Shown here in pieces: positions 15,871-26,531 of a stretch of 64,000 nt of DNA. A model generated the notes under the pieces. That model was not told where the DNA came from and ran no database searches. It worked only from the letters and a program-made list of their open reading frames with translations. Both the position numbers and the translations under genes were made by a program. Source of the stretch: Gemmiger formicilis (GTDB taxonomy: Bacteria > Bacillota > Clostridia > Oscillospirales > Ruminococcaceae); NCBI RefSeq assembly GCF_016900095.1, contig NZ_JACJJP010000004.1, forward strand, positions 62,001 through 126,000, in the 5' to 3' direction. Numbering within the stretch: position 1 is the stretch's first letter; every line of letters starts with the position of its first letter.

Positions 15871-16956
15871 TCAGTATTTGGCCGGGTTGGCGGACAGATA
15901 CTTCTTGACCATCAGGGCCACCTTGAAGACGATGGCGTCGTCGAACTTGCGCAGGTCCAGGCCGGTGAGCTTCTTGATCTTTTCCAGGCGGTAGACCAGG
16001 GTATTGCGGTGCACAAACAGGCCGCGGCTGGTCTCGGAAACGTTCAGGTTGTTTTCAAAGAAGCGCTGGATGGTGAACAGAGTCTCGGAATCCAGGCTGT
16101 CGATGCTGTCCTGCTTGAACACTTCGTGCAGGAAGGCTTCACACAGAGTGGTGGGCAGCTGATAGATCAGCCGGGCAATGCCCAGGTGATCGTAGGAGAT
16201 GACCTGCTTTTCGGTGTCGAAGACCTTGCCCACTTCCATGGCGATCTGGGCTTCCTTGAAGCTGGCGGCCAGATCCTTGATGTTGCCGATGGGGGTACCG
16301 ATGCCCACCACGGCCTTGATGTAATGTTCACCCTGGAGGTTATCCACGATGGACGCGGCCAGCTTTTCCATATCGCGGGTGCTGGTGTCGGGACGGATTT
16401 CCTTGACCAGGACGGTATCACTCTCGCTGATATTGAAGACAAAGTCCTTCTGCTTATCCGGGAACAGACCGCTGACCACATCGTAGGCGGAAATATCGTT
16501 GCCGCTGGTCACGCGGATCAGCAGCACCACCCGCTGCACGTCGGAGACGAAATGCAGTTCCCGGGCCTTGGCGTAGATATCGCCGGGCAGGATATTGTCC
16601 AGCACCACGTTCTTGATGAAGTTGGTCTTGTCAAACTTTTCATCATGGTACTGCTTGATGCTCTGCAGGCTGATGGACAGCAGCGCCGCAAACTGGCTGG
16701 CGGTGGTATCGCTGCCTTCCACAAACACGGCATAATCGTTATGCTTTGCGTTGGAGAACTGGTGGTAGGCGTAGCCGTCCTTGAAGAAGGCGTCCCCCGC
16801 CGTCAGCCGGACGGCGGCAAACCCTTCCCGCACTTCGCCGATCTGCCCCAGTTCCGAGCAGGAGATCACAGCCCCCGTTTCATCCACCACACCCACTACG
16901 CGGTCGATCGCGTCTTTCATCTGGTAGACCACATTTTGGAATACCCTGTTCGCCAT
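15871..16956 (-). CDS. CdaR/PucR-type transcriptional regulator
   Basis: A 361-residue protein with the layout of CdaR-family regulators: an N-terminal ligand-sensing part (VVDETGAVISCSELGQIG), a degenerate GGDEF-like middle (about residues 120-240) and a C-terminal PucR helix-turn-helix (FVHRNTLVYRLEKIKKLTGLDLRKFDDA). Family members act as activators for sugar-acid or purine use. No metabolic partner is adjacent; it is a single-gene unit with its own promoter and terminator, so the target is unknown. The ATG at 16956 is supported by AAGGAGAGG; the longer frame has no ribosome site. Confidence 0.85.
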   Translation of the reverse strand: MANRVFQNVVYQMKDAIDRVVGVVDETGAVISCSELGQIGEVREGFAAVRLTAGDAFFKDGYAYHQFSNAKHNDYAVFVEGSDTTASQFAALLSISLQSIKQYHDEKFDKTNFIKNVVLDNILPGDIYAKARELHFVSDVQRVVLLIRVTSGNDISAYDVVSGLFPDKQKDFVFNISESDTVLVKEIRPDTSTRDMEKLAASIVDNLQGEHYIKAVVGIGTPIGNIKDLAASFKEAQIAMEVGKVFDTEKQVISYDHLGIARLIYQLPTTLCEAFLHEVFKQDSIDSLDSETLFTIQRFFENNLNVSETSRGLFVHRNTLVYRLEKIKKLTGLDLRKFDDAIVFKVALMVKKYLSANPAKY

Positions 16957-17061
16957 ATGCTGCCTCTCCTTACCATTGTGCTGAATGACCAATTTGCCAT
17001 ACGGCCCCTCGACGGTCACTCTGCCGTTATTTTGACCCAAACCAACGGGTCCCTGATGTAT

Positions 17062-17090
17062 ATTTTACACAATCAACTTGACTTTTGCAA
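17062..17090 (-). promoter_or_regulatory. Promoter of the CdaR-type gene
   Basis: On the minus strand: TTGCAA (17090-17085), 17-base spacer, TAAAAT (17067-17062); leader about 100 bases. Confidence 0.6.
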
Positions 17091-17195
17091 CATATTTCAA
17101 CGAGAATTTCAATATTTTCTTGTGTAGTTTTGTTTTGTGCAAAATTTATTCGTTTTTGGCGGGAAAATGTACCCTGGTTTTTTCCGTCAAAATGA

Positions 17196-17220
17196 CAAAA
17201 CCCGGCCGAAATCGGCCGGG
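17196..17220 (-). terminator. Terminator of the polysaccharide unit
   Basis: Perfect stem CCCGGCCGA/TCGGCCGGG at 17201-17220, followed on the minus strand by TTTTG. It ends the dehydratase-sugar transferase transcript. Confidence 0.75.
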
Positions 17221-17248
17221 CAAAAAAGGCAAAAACCGGTATATACCG

Positions 17249-17869
17249 TCAATTTTTCTTCTTTTTTTCCTCTTCCAGGGCACCTGTGCCCCCTTCCACC
17301 ACACCGCGGCGCTCAAACACGTAGGTGATGGAACGGAAAAAGATGGCAAGATCTTTCCGGAAGGTAATGTCGGCGGCATACTCTCCATCGTACCGGGCCT
17401 TCACGTCGATGGGCAGTTCGTCCCGCCCGTTGACCTGGGCCAGACCGGTCAGACCGGGACGGATATCGTTGGCATGCACCGCGTCCCGGGCTTCGATCAG
17501 ATCGTACTGGTTGTACAACGCCGGACGAGGGCCGATGATGCTCATCTGCCCTGCCAGGATGTTGTAGATCTGGGGCAGTTCGTCCAGGCTGGTGCGGCGC
17601 AGGAAAGCCCCGCTTTTGGTGATATAGGAGTTGGCGTTTTTAAGTAGATGGGTGGGCACATCGTGAGGGGTGTCCCCGCGCATGGTCCGGAACTTCAGAA
17701 TGTTGAAATGGGTCTTGTGCGCCCCCACCCGCCGCTGCTTGAAAAACACCGGCCCCGGGGAATCGATCTTGATCCAGATGGCCAGAATGGCCATGGGAAT
17801 GGCCAGCACCACCGCCGCAACGGCCGAAAGAAGCAGATCCAGCAGGCGTTTGATATAGTTACGATACAT
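17249..17869 (-). CDS. Initiating sugar-phosphate transferase
   Basis: A 206-residue polyprenyl-phosphate sugar-phosphotransferase of the short PglC-like kind. It has one N-terminal membrane segment (residues 8-33), the SPGPVFFKQRRVG and FKFRTM-like NILKFRTM motifs, RRTSLDELPQIYNIL and IGPRPAL. It moves a sugar phosphate from a UDP-sugar to undecaprenyl phosphate to begin a surface polysaccharide or glycoprotein glycan. The preceding dehydratase gene overlaps it by 11 bases, hinting the substrate is a UDP-diacetamido sugar made there; that is inference. The Lys-rich tail is not part of the family core. Confidence 0.88.
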   Translation of the reverse strand: MYRNYIKRLLDLLLSAVAAVVLAIPMAILAIWIKIDSPGPVFFKQRRVGAHKTHFNILKFRTMRGDTPHDVPTHLLKNANSYITKSGAFLRRTSLDELPQIYNILAGQMSIIGPRPALYNQYDLIEARDAVHANDIRPGLTGLAQVNGRDELPIDVKARYDGEYAADITFRKDLAIFFRSITYVFERRGVVEGGTGALEEEKKKKN

Positions 17870-19874
17870 CTTTGCCCTCCTTGCTTTCTTTGGCGGCCTG
17901 GGACATGGCGTGCTCGATCTCGCTCTTGTCCATGACGGCGGTGTTGCCGTGGGCCGCGCTGACGGTGTGGTCCTCGTTCAGTTTGCGGTTGGGATGGTAC
18001 CGCCCCACAATGCGCTGCAACCCCACCACCACCGCTTCGTCGTTGTGCTCGGCGCAGGCGTGCAGGTTCTGCAGTTCCTCATAGAAACGGGCCAGGTCGA
18101 TGTCCATGGGCGGCGCAATGAAGATCTTGTTGTGGGCGGTGCTCATCATCTTGTCCTGCTCGGAATCCAGCATAAGCTCCTCGTACAGCTTTTCGCCGGG
18201 GCGCAAGCCAGTGATCTCGATGGGAATATCCACCCCCGGTTCGTACCCGTAGAAGCGGATCAGCCGGTTGGCCAGGTCCATGATGCGCACCGGCTCGCCC
18301 ATATCCAGCACGTAGATGCTGCCGCTCTTGGCCAGACCGCCGGCCTGCAGCACCAGCTGGGCCGCTTCGGTGATGGTCATGAAATACCGCACGATGTCCG
18401 GATGGGTGATGGTGACGGGACCGCCCCGCTTGATCTGCTCTTCAAACAGCGGAATGACGCTGCCGTGGCTACCCAGCACGTTGCCGAAACGCACCGCCAT
18501 GCACTTCATGGTGGTGTTGCTGGCAAAGGTCTGAATGAGCATTTCGCAGATACGCTTGGTGCAGCCCATGACGTTGGTGGGGTTGACCGCCTTGTCGGTG
18601 GACAGCTGTACAAACCGCTCCACGTCGTGCTCGGCGGCGGAGGTCAGCAGGTTCTTGGTGCCGAAGACGTTGTTTTTCACCGCTTCGGCGGGGCTTACCT
18701 CCATCAGCGGCACGTGCTTGTGGGCCGCCGCGTGGAACACCACCGACGGGTGGTAGGTTTCAAACACTTCATCCAGGCGGGCTTTGTCCCGGATGGAGCC
18801 GATGAGGGTGATGATGGGAGCGTCGGCGCCGTACTTGTTGTGCAGCTCCATTTCCAGCTCGTAGGCACAGTTTTCGTAGATGTCGAAGATCAGCAGCTGG
18901 CGGGGGCTGTAGCGCATGATCTGGCGGCAGAGTTCGCTGCCGATGGAGCCGCCGCCACCGGTGACCAGCACGATCTTGTCATGCAGATACTCCGAAATCT
19001 GGGCGTTGTTCAGCTGGATTTCGTCCCGGGAGAGGAAGTCGGCGGTGTTCAGCTCACGCAGGCCCGCCACCACCGGCTTGCCACTTTCGTCCACGGCCTG
19101 GGGATCGTTGAGCATGCGCACCCGGCAATGGGTGGAGTTGCAGAGGTTGATGACCTCCCGCAGGCGCTCACCTTTCAGGGTGGTGATGGCGATGACGATC
19201 TCCACAATATGGTACTTGCGCACCAGTTCGGGAATATCCGAAATGGTCCCCCGCACCGGTACCCCCTGCACCCGCAGATTCTTTTTGGTCAGGTCGTCAT
19301 CCACGATGACCACCGGGTTGCCGAAGGTGGAATTTTTGGTTTTGCACAGGTTGACCGCCCAGGCGCCCGCATTGCCGGCGCCCACGATGAGCAGCGGCGT
19401 TTTGTCCCGGGCGCGGCGGGTGGACTTGGGGGAATTATGGGTGTATTGCCGCACGGTGCGCATGAGCCGCCACAAAAAGCGCACGCCGGCCACCGCCGCC
19501 GTGTTGAGCACCGCGCCGATGATCAGCACCGTACCGCTGATGGTACGGGTGCGGAACAGCATATCAAACAGCAAACTGAACCCGGTGGCCAGCCCTGACA
19601 GACACATCAGGCGCGCCAGGTCCCGCATACCGGCATACTCCCACATGATCTCGTACAGGCCGCCGAACCAGAACACCACCATGTAGATGGGCAGGATATA
19701 GCTCAGCATGGGCGCCATGGCCGTGATGACCTCATGGCGGCGGAAAGCGTCCTCGCCGTCAAAGCGCAGCAGAATGGCAATGTAATAACACAGCACAATC
19801 AGCCCGCAGTCCAGCAGCATCAGCAGAATGCGGCGGGGCAGGCCTTTGATGAGTTGTTCGTTTGTTTTCTTCAT
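17859..19874 (-). CDS. Membrane UDP-sugar 4,6-dehydratase (PglF/CapD-like)
   Basis: A 671-residue protein with four N-terminal membrane spans (about residues 15-130), a first Rossmann-like domain (LLIVGAGNAGAWAVNL) and a second NAD-binding domain with VTGGGGSIGSELCRQI. The active-site stretch is STDKAVNPTNVMGCTKR, with Met in the place of the usual Tyr, as in the PglF/WbpM group. It likely makes a UDP-4-keto-6-deoxy sugar for bacillosamine-type glycans, feeding the sugar transferase it overlaps. The ATG at 19874 has a weak AGGGA upstream; the longer frame lacks one. Confidence 0.88.
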   Translation of the reverse strand: MKKTNEQLIKGLPRRILLMLLDCGLIVLCYYIAILLRFDGEDAFRRHEVITAMAPMLSYILPIYMVVFWFGGLYEIMWEYAGMRDLARLMCLSGLATGFSLLFDMLFRTRTISGTVLIIGAVLNTAAVAGVRFLWRLMRTVRQYTHNSPKSTRRARDKTPLLIVGAGNAGAWAVNLCKTKNSTFGNPVVIVDDDLTKKNLRVQGVPVRGTISDIPELVRKYHIVEIVIAITTLKGERLREVINLCNSTHCRVRMLNDPQAVDESGKPVVAGLRELNTADFLSRDEIQLNNAQISEYLHDKIVLVTGGGGSIGSELCRQIMRYSPRQLLIFDIYENCAYELEMELHNKYGADAPIITLIGSIRDKARLDEVFETYHPSVVFHAAAHKHVPLMEVSPAEAVKNNVFGTKNLLTSAAEHDVERFVQLSTDKAVNPTNVMGCTKRICEMLIQTFASNTTMKCMAVRFGNVLGSHGSVIPLFEEQIKRGGPVTITHPDIVRYFMTITEAAQLVLQAGGLAKSGSIYVLDMGEPVRIMDLANRLIRFYGYEPGVDIPIEITGLRPGEKLYEELMLDSEQDKMMSTAHNKIFIAPPMDIDLARFYEELQNLHACAEHNDEAVVVGLQRIVGRYHPNRKLNEDHTVSAAHGNTAVMDKSEIEHAMSQAAKESKEGKDVS

Positions 19875-20004
19875 GCGTTCTATCTTCCCTGTTTCCGGCG
19901 AAAAAGTGGCCCGGACGAAAAAAACGGCCGCCACGCCACAGTATATGGCGGGGCGCATCGGGCTGCGACGCCGGCCCCGCACGAAAATTTTGACTTCGTT
20001 TTGT

Positions 20005-20054
20005 ATTATAACACGAAATTGCCCCGTTTGTCCCGGCTCAGCCGGGCCAAACGG
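20005..20054 (-). promoter_or_regulatory. Promoter of the polysaccharide unit with palindrome
   Basis: On the minus strand an extended -10, TG-T-TATAAT (20013-20005), has a weak GGGACA at -35. A long inverted repeat, CCGTTTG-n-CCCGGC-TCA-GCCGGG-n-CAAACGG (20024-20054), covers the -35 area. It may be an operator, or the hairpin of a terminator for glmS, although no T-run follows. Confidence 0.5.
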
Positions 20055-20123
20055 AGCAAAAGGCGCACAAAATCACTGCCAAATTTTTGGCAATTCAGAC
20101 AAAAGTGCCCGCCGTGTTCAGTT

Positions 20124-21965
<1,842 letters not shown>

Positions 21966-22031
21966 ATCGGATTTCCTCCATATCAAAGGTTCATTGTTTT
22001 ACAGGGCAATTCCATCACATAATATCCTCTA

Positions 22032-22060
22032 AGTATATGCGATTTTGGTGTAAATGTCCA
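22032..22060 (-). promoter_or_regulatory. glmS promoter
   Basis: On the minus strand: TGGACA (22060-22055), 17-base spacer, TATACT (22037-22032). The leader of about 60 bases is too short for a glmS ribozyme. Confidence 0.75.
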
Positions 22061-22335
22061 CCTCGAATTTTGCGTGCGCAATAAAAAACGGACGGCCGTC
22101 AAGGGCAACGGTCGCCCGTCGCACGCACGCTCCCTTTCCAGTTTCTTACACCATAAAGACTTTTCAAAGCAGAGTTGCGTACTTCGTATAGAATACCACG
22201 AATCCTTCCGCGGAGCAAGTCAAAAAAGGCTACGCCAGGCTTTCTGCGTGTTTTTGCCGGGCACATTTTAAGAATCTTTTGTTTTTTGGCCTGTTTTTTG
22301 AATAAACAAAAGCATTTTTCCGCCACAGCCTCCCC
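22061..22335. other. Gap between divergent glmS and antiporter genes
   Basis: No gene is supported here. Around 22085-22118 a GC-rich hairpin read on the minus strand ends in six Ts, so it may stop leftward read-through. The rest is AT-rich with no repeat I can define. Confidence 0.4.
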
Positions 22336-22365
22336 TTGGCAGAACCTGTGCCGATATGGTATAGT
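22336..22365 (+). promoter_or_regulatory. Promoter of the antiporter gene
   Basis: TTGGCA (22336-22341), 18-base spacer, TATAGT (22360-22365), 45 bases before the ATG. Confidence 0.55.
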
Positions 22366-22409
22366 TAATTACAGTACGTTTTAATGTCCTTTCAAAGAAG
22401 GGAGGCTTC

Positions 22410-24017
22410 ATGCTCGCATCTTTGCTTTTGTTCGCGGCCGTGGTTATGCTGGCCTGCACGCTGTTTTTGAAACTGAGTGCCCGGCTGGGGATTCCGGCCT
22501 TGCTGGTGTTTCTGTTTCTGGGCATGCTCTTCGGGTCCGACGGCCTTTTCAGGATTGCCTTTGACGACTACGCCGTCACCGAACAGATCTGCTCGGTGGC
22601 GTTGGTGTTCATCATGTTCTACGGCGGGTTCGGCACCAACTGGCGCGCTGCCCGCCCGGTGGCGGTCCCGTCCATCCTGCTTTCCAGCGTCGGCACCCTG
22701 CTGACCGCCCTGCTCACCGGCGGGTTCTGCCATCTGGTGCTGGGCATGTCCCTGCTGCAGGGGCTTCTGTGCGGGGCGGTACTGGGCTCCACCGACGCCG
22801 CATCGGTATTTTCCATCCTGCGCGCCCGCAATCTGGCTCTGAAAGAAAACACCGACTCCCTTCTGGAGGTGGAGAGCGGCAGCAACGACCCCTTTGCTTA
22901 CATGCTGACGGCGGTGCTGCTGGCCGCCATGGAGGGCGGCATCACCCCGGGCGGCGCCGCTTTGCTGTTGATGCAACAGCTGGCCTTCGGGCTGGTATTC
23001 GGCTTTGGCGTGGGGGCAGCGGCCCTGTGGCTGCTGCGCCGGGCGCGGTTTTCCTTCCCCGGTTCGGACGTGATTCTGGTGGTGGCCACCGCCCTGCTGG
23101 CCTACGCCGCCCCCACCATGCTGGGCGGAAACGGATTTCTGAGCGTTTACATTGCAGGCATCATCCTGGGCAACGGGGACATCGGCCACAAGGAAACGCT
23201 GGTTCCCTTCTTTGACGGGGTGACCAGCATCATGCAGATGATCCTGTTCTTTGTGCTGGGTCTGCTCTCCTTCCCCTCCCGCATGCCGGCGGTGCTGCTG
23301 CCCGCTCTGGGTATCGCCCTGTTCCTGACCCTGGTGGCCCGTCCGGTGGCGGTGTTCCTGCTCATGGCGCCTTTCCGGGGCAGCCTGGGACAAAAACTGC
23401 TGGTTTCCTTCTCCGGACTGCGGGGCGCCGCTTCGGTGGTCTTTGCGGTGATGGCGGTGATCAGCCCCGCCTACATGGAGACGGACATCTTCCACATCGT
23501 GTTTGTGGTGGTATTGTTCTCCATTCTGGTGCAGGGGTCGCTGCTGCCCGCCGCGGCCCGCCGGCTGGACATGATCGACACCCAGGGTAACATTCTCAAG
23601 ACTTTCACCGACTATGTGGACGAAGCGCCGGTACAGTTCATCCAGATTGCGGTTCCGGAAGGCCATACCTGGTGCGGCAAGGCGGTGCGGGAGATTCTGC
23701 TGCCCCCCGGTACCATTCTGGTCAGTCTGTGCCGGGGAGAAGCAACCCTGGTACCCACCGGCAGTACCGTGCTGGAACCGGGGGATCTGCTGGTTCTCTG
23801 CGCCCTGGAGCAGGACAAAGCCCCCGCCGCTTCCCTGACCGAGAAGGTCATCCATGCCGGGGACCTGCCCGAGAGCCGCCGTCTGGCCGATCTGCCCCGC
23901 CGCACGGGTGCCCTGATCGTGCTGATCCGCCGGGGTCAGGAATACCTGATTCCCAACGGGGACACCGTGTTGGAAGACGGAGACCTGCTGGTCATCAACA
24001 ACACCGTGGCCCATTAA
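22410..24017 (+). CDS. K+/H+ antiporter, NhaP2/CvrA-type (CPA family)
   Basis: A 535-residue antiporter. Residues 1 to about 385 give roughly 12 membrane spans with the family motifs GSTDAASVFS and ESGSNDPFAY, the latter holding the acidic pair region of ion exchange. Residues about 400-535 hold two TrkA-C-like regulatory domains (IAVPEGHTWCGKAVREILLPPGTILVSL and a second repeat with GDTVLEDGDLLVI), as in NhaP2-type exchangers. It would move K+ or Na+ out in exchange for protons. GAAGGGAGG precedes the ATG. It is a single-gene unit ended by a strong terminator. Confidence 0.9.
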   Translation: MLASLLLFAAVVMLACTLFLKLSARLGIPALLVFLFLGMLFGSDGLFRIAFDDYAVTEQICSVALVFIMFYGGFGTNWRAARPVAVPSILLSSVGTLLTALLTGGFCHLVLGMSLLQGLLCGAVLGSTDAASVFSILRARNLALKENTDSLLEVESGSNDPFAYMLTAVLLAAMEGGITPGGAALLLMQQLAFGLVFGFGVGAAALWLLRRARFSFPGSDVILVVATALLAYAAPTMLGGNGFLSVYIAGIILGNGDIGHKETLVPFFDGVTSIMQMILFFVLGLLSFPSRMPAVLLPALGIALFLTLVARPVAVFLLMAPFRGSLGQKLLVSFSGLRGAASVVFAVMAVISPAYMETDIFHIVFVVVLFSILVQGSLLPAAARRLDMIDTQGNILKTFTDYVDEAPVQFIQIAVPEGHTWCGKAVREILLPPGTILVSLCRGEATLVPTGSTVLEPGDLLVLCALEQDKAPAASLTEKVIHAGDLPESRRLADLPRRTGALIVLIRRGQEYLIPNGDTVLEDGDLLVINNTVAH

Positions 24018-24041
24018 AAGATATGTCTGCTGAACAAAAAG

Positions 24042-24075
24042 CCCCGCCGTACACAATGTACGGCGGGACTTTTTT
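24042..24075 (+). terminator. Terminator after the antiporter gene
   Basis: Stem CCCGCCGTACA/TGTACGGCGGG (24043-24067) with a CAA loop, then a T-run. It is a strong terminator on the plus strand. Confidence 0.85.
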
Positions 24076-24098
24076 GTATGGGGCTCAGAAAAACATCA

Positions 24099-26516
24099 TC
24101 AGCGGATTTCCACGTTCAGACGATATTTCAGGTTGCCCAGAATCTTCTTGACGAAGCGGTCGATCTCCTCGGGCGTCAGAGCCTTGCCGGCGGGCACGAA
24201 GTGCAGGGTGAAAGCCATACTCTTCTTTCCTTCGCCCACTGCCTCACTGCGGTAGATGTCGAAGAGTTCCACATCTCCCAGGCTGGGGCATGCGCGGTGC
24301 ATTTCGGCAATGATATCGCCGCAGGCGGTCTCCTCGTCGGCCACCAGCGCCAGGTCACGGGCCACCGAGGCGAACTCGGAGATGGGGGCATAGCGCAGGG
24401 CCGGACGGCGGTGGGCCATGAGGGCGGGCCAGTCGATCTCCGCCAGGAAGATCTTCTGGTTGTCGCGGCTGTCCTTGGGCAGCTTGAGCTCGGCGGTCAC
24501 GTCGTTGGCCAGCTTGCCGAAGACGCCGATCTTCTCATCTCCGCACAGGATGTCGGCGGAGATGCCGGGGTGCAGCCAGGGGGTGTTCTGGGCACGGCGG
24601 TAGTCGAAGGTGACGCCGAAGGCGGCGCCCAGGGCCTCGATGGCCCCCTTGAGGGCGAAGAAGTCCTCCTTTTCACCGAAGGCGGCCAGACCCAGGTGCA
24701 GGGTCTCGTTGGGCAGCTGGTTGACGGTCTCGGCGGGGGCGTAGACGTTGGCCAGCTCGAACAGGCGGCCGGCGGTGTTGCCCTTCTTCAGGTTTTCCAC
24801 CACCACGTTGAGCAGGGACGGAGCCAGCAGCGGACGCATGATGGTCAGGTTGGAGGTCAGGGGGTTGAGGATGCGCACCACGTTGCGCTCCGGTGCATCG
24901 GCGGCGATGTGCAGGGCGTCCAGGTCGGCGTCGGCGTAGAACGCCAGGGTGATGGCCTCATAGAAGCCCTGGGCGCAGACGGTGTTCTTGGCCCGGGCCT
25001 GGCGCTGCTGGTCGGGATTCAGGCCGCCGTTGGTGACGGTGGCGTTTTTCAGGAAGGTGGGGGTGATGTGCTCGTAGCCGTATTCCCGGATGACCTCTTC
25101 GGCCAGGTCGGGCTCGCCCACCTCGATATCCTCACGCCAGCGGGGCGCCACCACCTGCATGGTGTCGCCGTCCGGCTGCAGCTCCACCTGGAAATCCAGA
25201 CGGCGCAGGATGTCCAGCACCGCGTCGGTGGGGACCTCGATGCCCAGAATGGCGTTGATGCGGCTGATGCGGGCGGAGAAGTGCTTGCCTTCCCGGGAAG
25301 CGCCGGCGGACACATCAAACTCGCTGGAGGTGATCTCGCCGCAGTTCAGCTCCTGAATCAGGTGCAGGGCACGGGCCATGCCCAGCTCGGTGGTGTACTC
25401 CGACACGCCCTTCTCGTAATGGGCGGAAGCATCGGTGTTCTGGCCCAGACCGCGGGCGGTCTTGCGGATGTTGTCCCGGGCGAACTTGGCGGATTCAAAC
25501 AGCAGCTGGGTGGTGTTCTCGGTGATTTCGCTGTTCAGACCGCCCATGACACCGGCCAGGGCTACCGGCTTGTGGCCGTCGCAGATGACCAGGTTCTGGG
25601 GGGTCAGGGTGAACTCCTTGCCGTCCAGGGTGGTGATGGTCTCCCCTTCTGCGGCGCGGCGGACGATGATCTGGCAGCTTTCCAGGGTGCTCATGTCAAA
25701 GGCGTGCATGGGCTGGCCGATCTCCAGCATGACGTAGTTGGTGATATCCACCACGTTGGAGATGCTGCGCAGGCCGCACAGGGCCAGCTGACGGCGCATC
25801 CACCGGGGAGACGTGCCCCAGGTGATGTTGCGCACGTAATGCCCCATGTAGCGGGGGCACAGGTCGGGGGCTTCCACCGTGATGGACAGGCGGGGGTCCT
25901 TGTAGTCGGTGGTGGTGTAGTCGGTAGCGGGCATCTTCAGGGGCTTGCCCAACACGGCGGCCACCTCCCGGGCAATGCCCAGGATGCTCTGGCAGTCGGC
26001 GCGGTTGGCGGTGATGGAGATATCGAAGATATACTCATCCAGGCCCACCACCTTGCGGATGTCATCGCCGGGGACGGTGTCCTTGGGCAGGTCGAGCAGG
26101 CCGTAGACTTCGGCGCCGGGGTACAGGTCCTCATTCAGGCCCAGTTCCTCGCCGGAGCAGAGCATACCGTTGGATTCCACGCCGCGCAGGGGCTTGGCCT
26201 TGATGGTAATGCCGCCGGGCAGGGTGGCGCCATCCAGGGCGGCGGGGGTGTGCATGCCCACGTAGACGTTGGGGGCGCCGGTGGAAATCTGGATGTCATG
26301 GCCGTAGGGGCCGCAGTCCACCTTGCAGATGTGCAGATGGGTGCCTTCCTGGGGGACGGCCTCGGTGACAACACCCACGACCACCTTGGAGATTTCGGCG
26401 CCCATATAAATCAGTTCTTCCACCTCAAAACCGCAGGAGAAAAGCTTTTCCTGCAGGATTTCGGGGGTCACGTCGATATCGACATATTGTTTCAGCCAGC
26501 TGAACGGTACTTTCAT
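24099..26516 (-). CDS. pheT: Phenylalanine-tRNA ligase beta subunit
   Basis: An 805-residue PheT, the large subunit of the alpha2-beta2 enzyme that charges tRNA-Phe. It starts MKVPFSWLKQYV, carries a tRNA-binding EMAP-like domain (about residues 40-150), the B3/B4 editing domain (about 200-400), B5 and a C-terminal ferredoxin-fold anticodon-binding domain (YAPISEFASVARDLALVAD to the end). Length and order are normal. It is 15 bases after pheS under the same T-box control. GGGAGG precedes the ATG. Confidence 0.97.
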   Translation of the reverse strand: MKVPFSWLKQYVDIDVTPEILQEKLFSCGFEVEELIYMGAEISKVVVGVVTEAVPQEGTHLHICKVDCGPYGHDIQISTGAPNVYVGMHTPAALDGATLPGGITIKAKPLRGVESNGMLCSGEELGLNEDLYPGAEVYGLLDLPKDTVPGDDIRKVVGLDEYIFDISITANRADCQSILGIAREVAAVLGKPLKMPATDYTTTDYKDPRLSITVEAPDLCPRYMGHYVRNITWGTSPRWMRRQLALCGLRSISNVVDITNYVMLEIGQPMHAFDMSTLESCQIIVRRAAEGETITTLDGKEFTLTPQNLVICDGHKPVALAGVMGGLNSEITENTTQLLFESAKFARDNIRKTARGLGQNTDASAHYEKGVSEYTTELGMARALHLIQELNCGEITSSEFDVSAGASREGKHFSARISRINAILGIEVPTDAVLDILRRLDFQVELQPDGDTMQVVAPRWREDIEVGEPDLAEEVIREYGYEHITPTFLKNATVTNGGLNPDQQRQARAKNTVCAQGFYEAITLAFYADADLDALHIAADAPERNVVRILNPLTSNLTIMRPLLAPSLLNVVVENLKKGNTAGRLFELANVYAPAETVNQLPNETLHLGLAAFGEKEDFFALKGAIEALGAAFGVTFDYRRAQNTPWLHPGISADILCGDEKIGVFGKLANDVTAELKLPKDSRDNQKIFLAEIDWPALMAHRRPALRYAPISEFASVARDLALVADEETACGDIIAEMHRACPSLGDVELFDIYRSEAVGEGKKSMAFTLHFVPAGKALTPEEIDRFVKKILGNLKYRLNVEIR

Positions 26517-26531
26517 TGGTTTCTTCCTCCC

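Noticed and set aside
21966-22335. Possible glmS ribozyme
   Set aside because: None of the conserved core sequences are seen and the promoter leaves only about 60 leader bases.
22392-24056. Gln/His-rich minus-strand frame of 554 codons
   Set aside because: Shadow of the antiporter gene; low-complexity content and no ribosome site.
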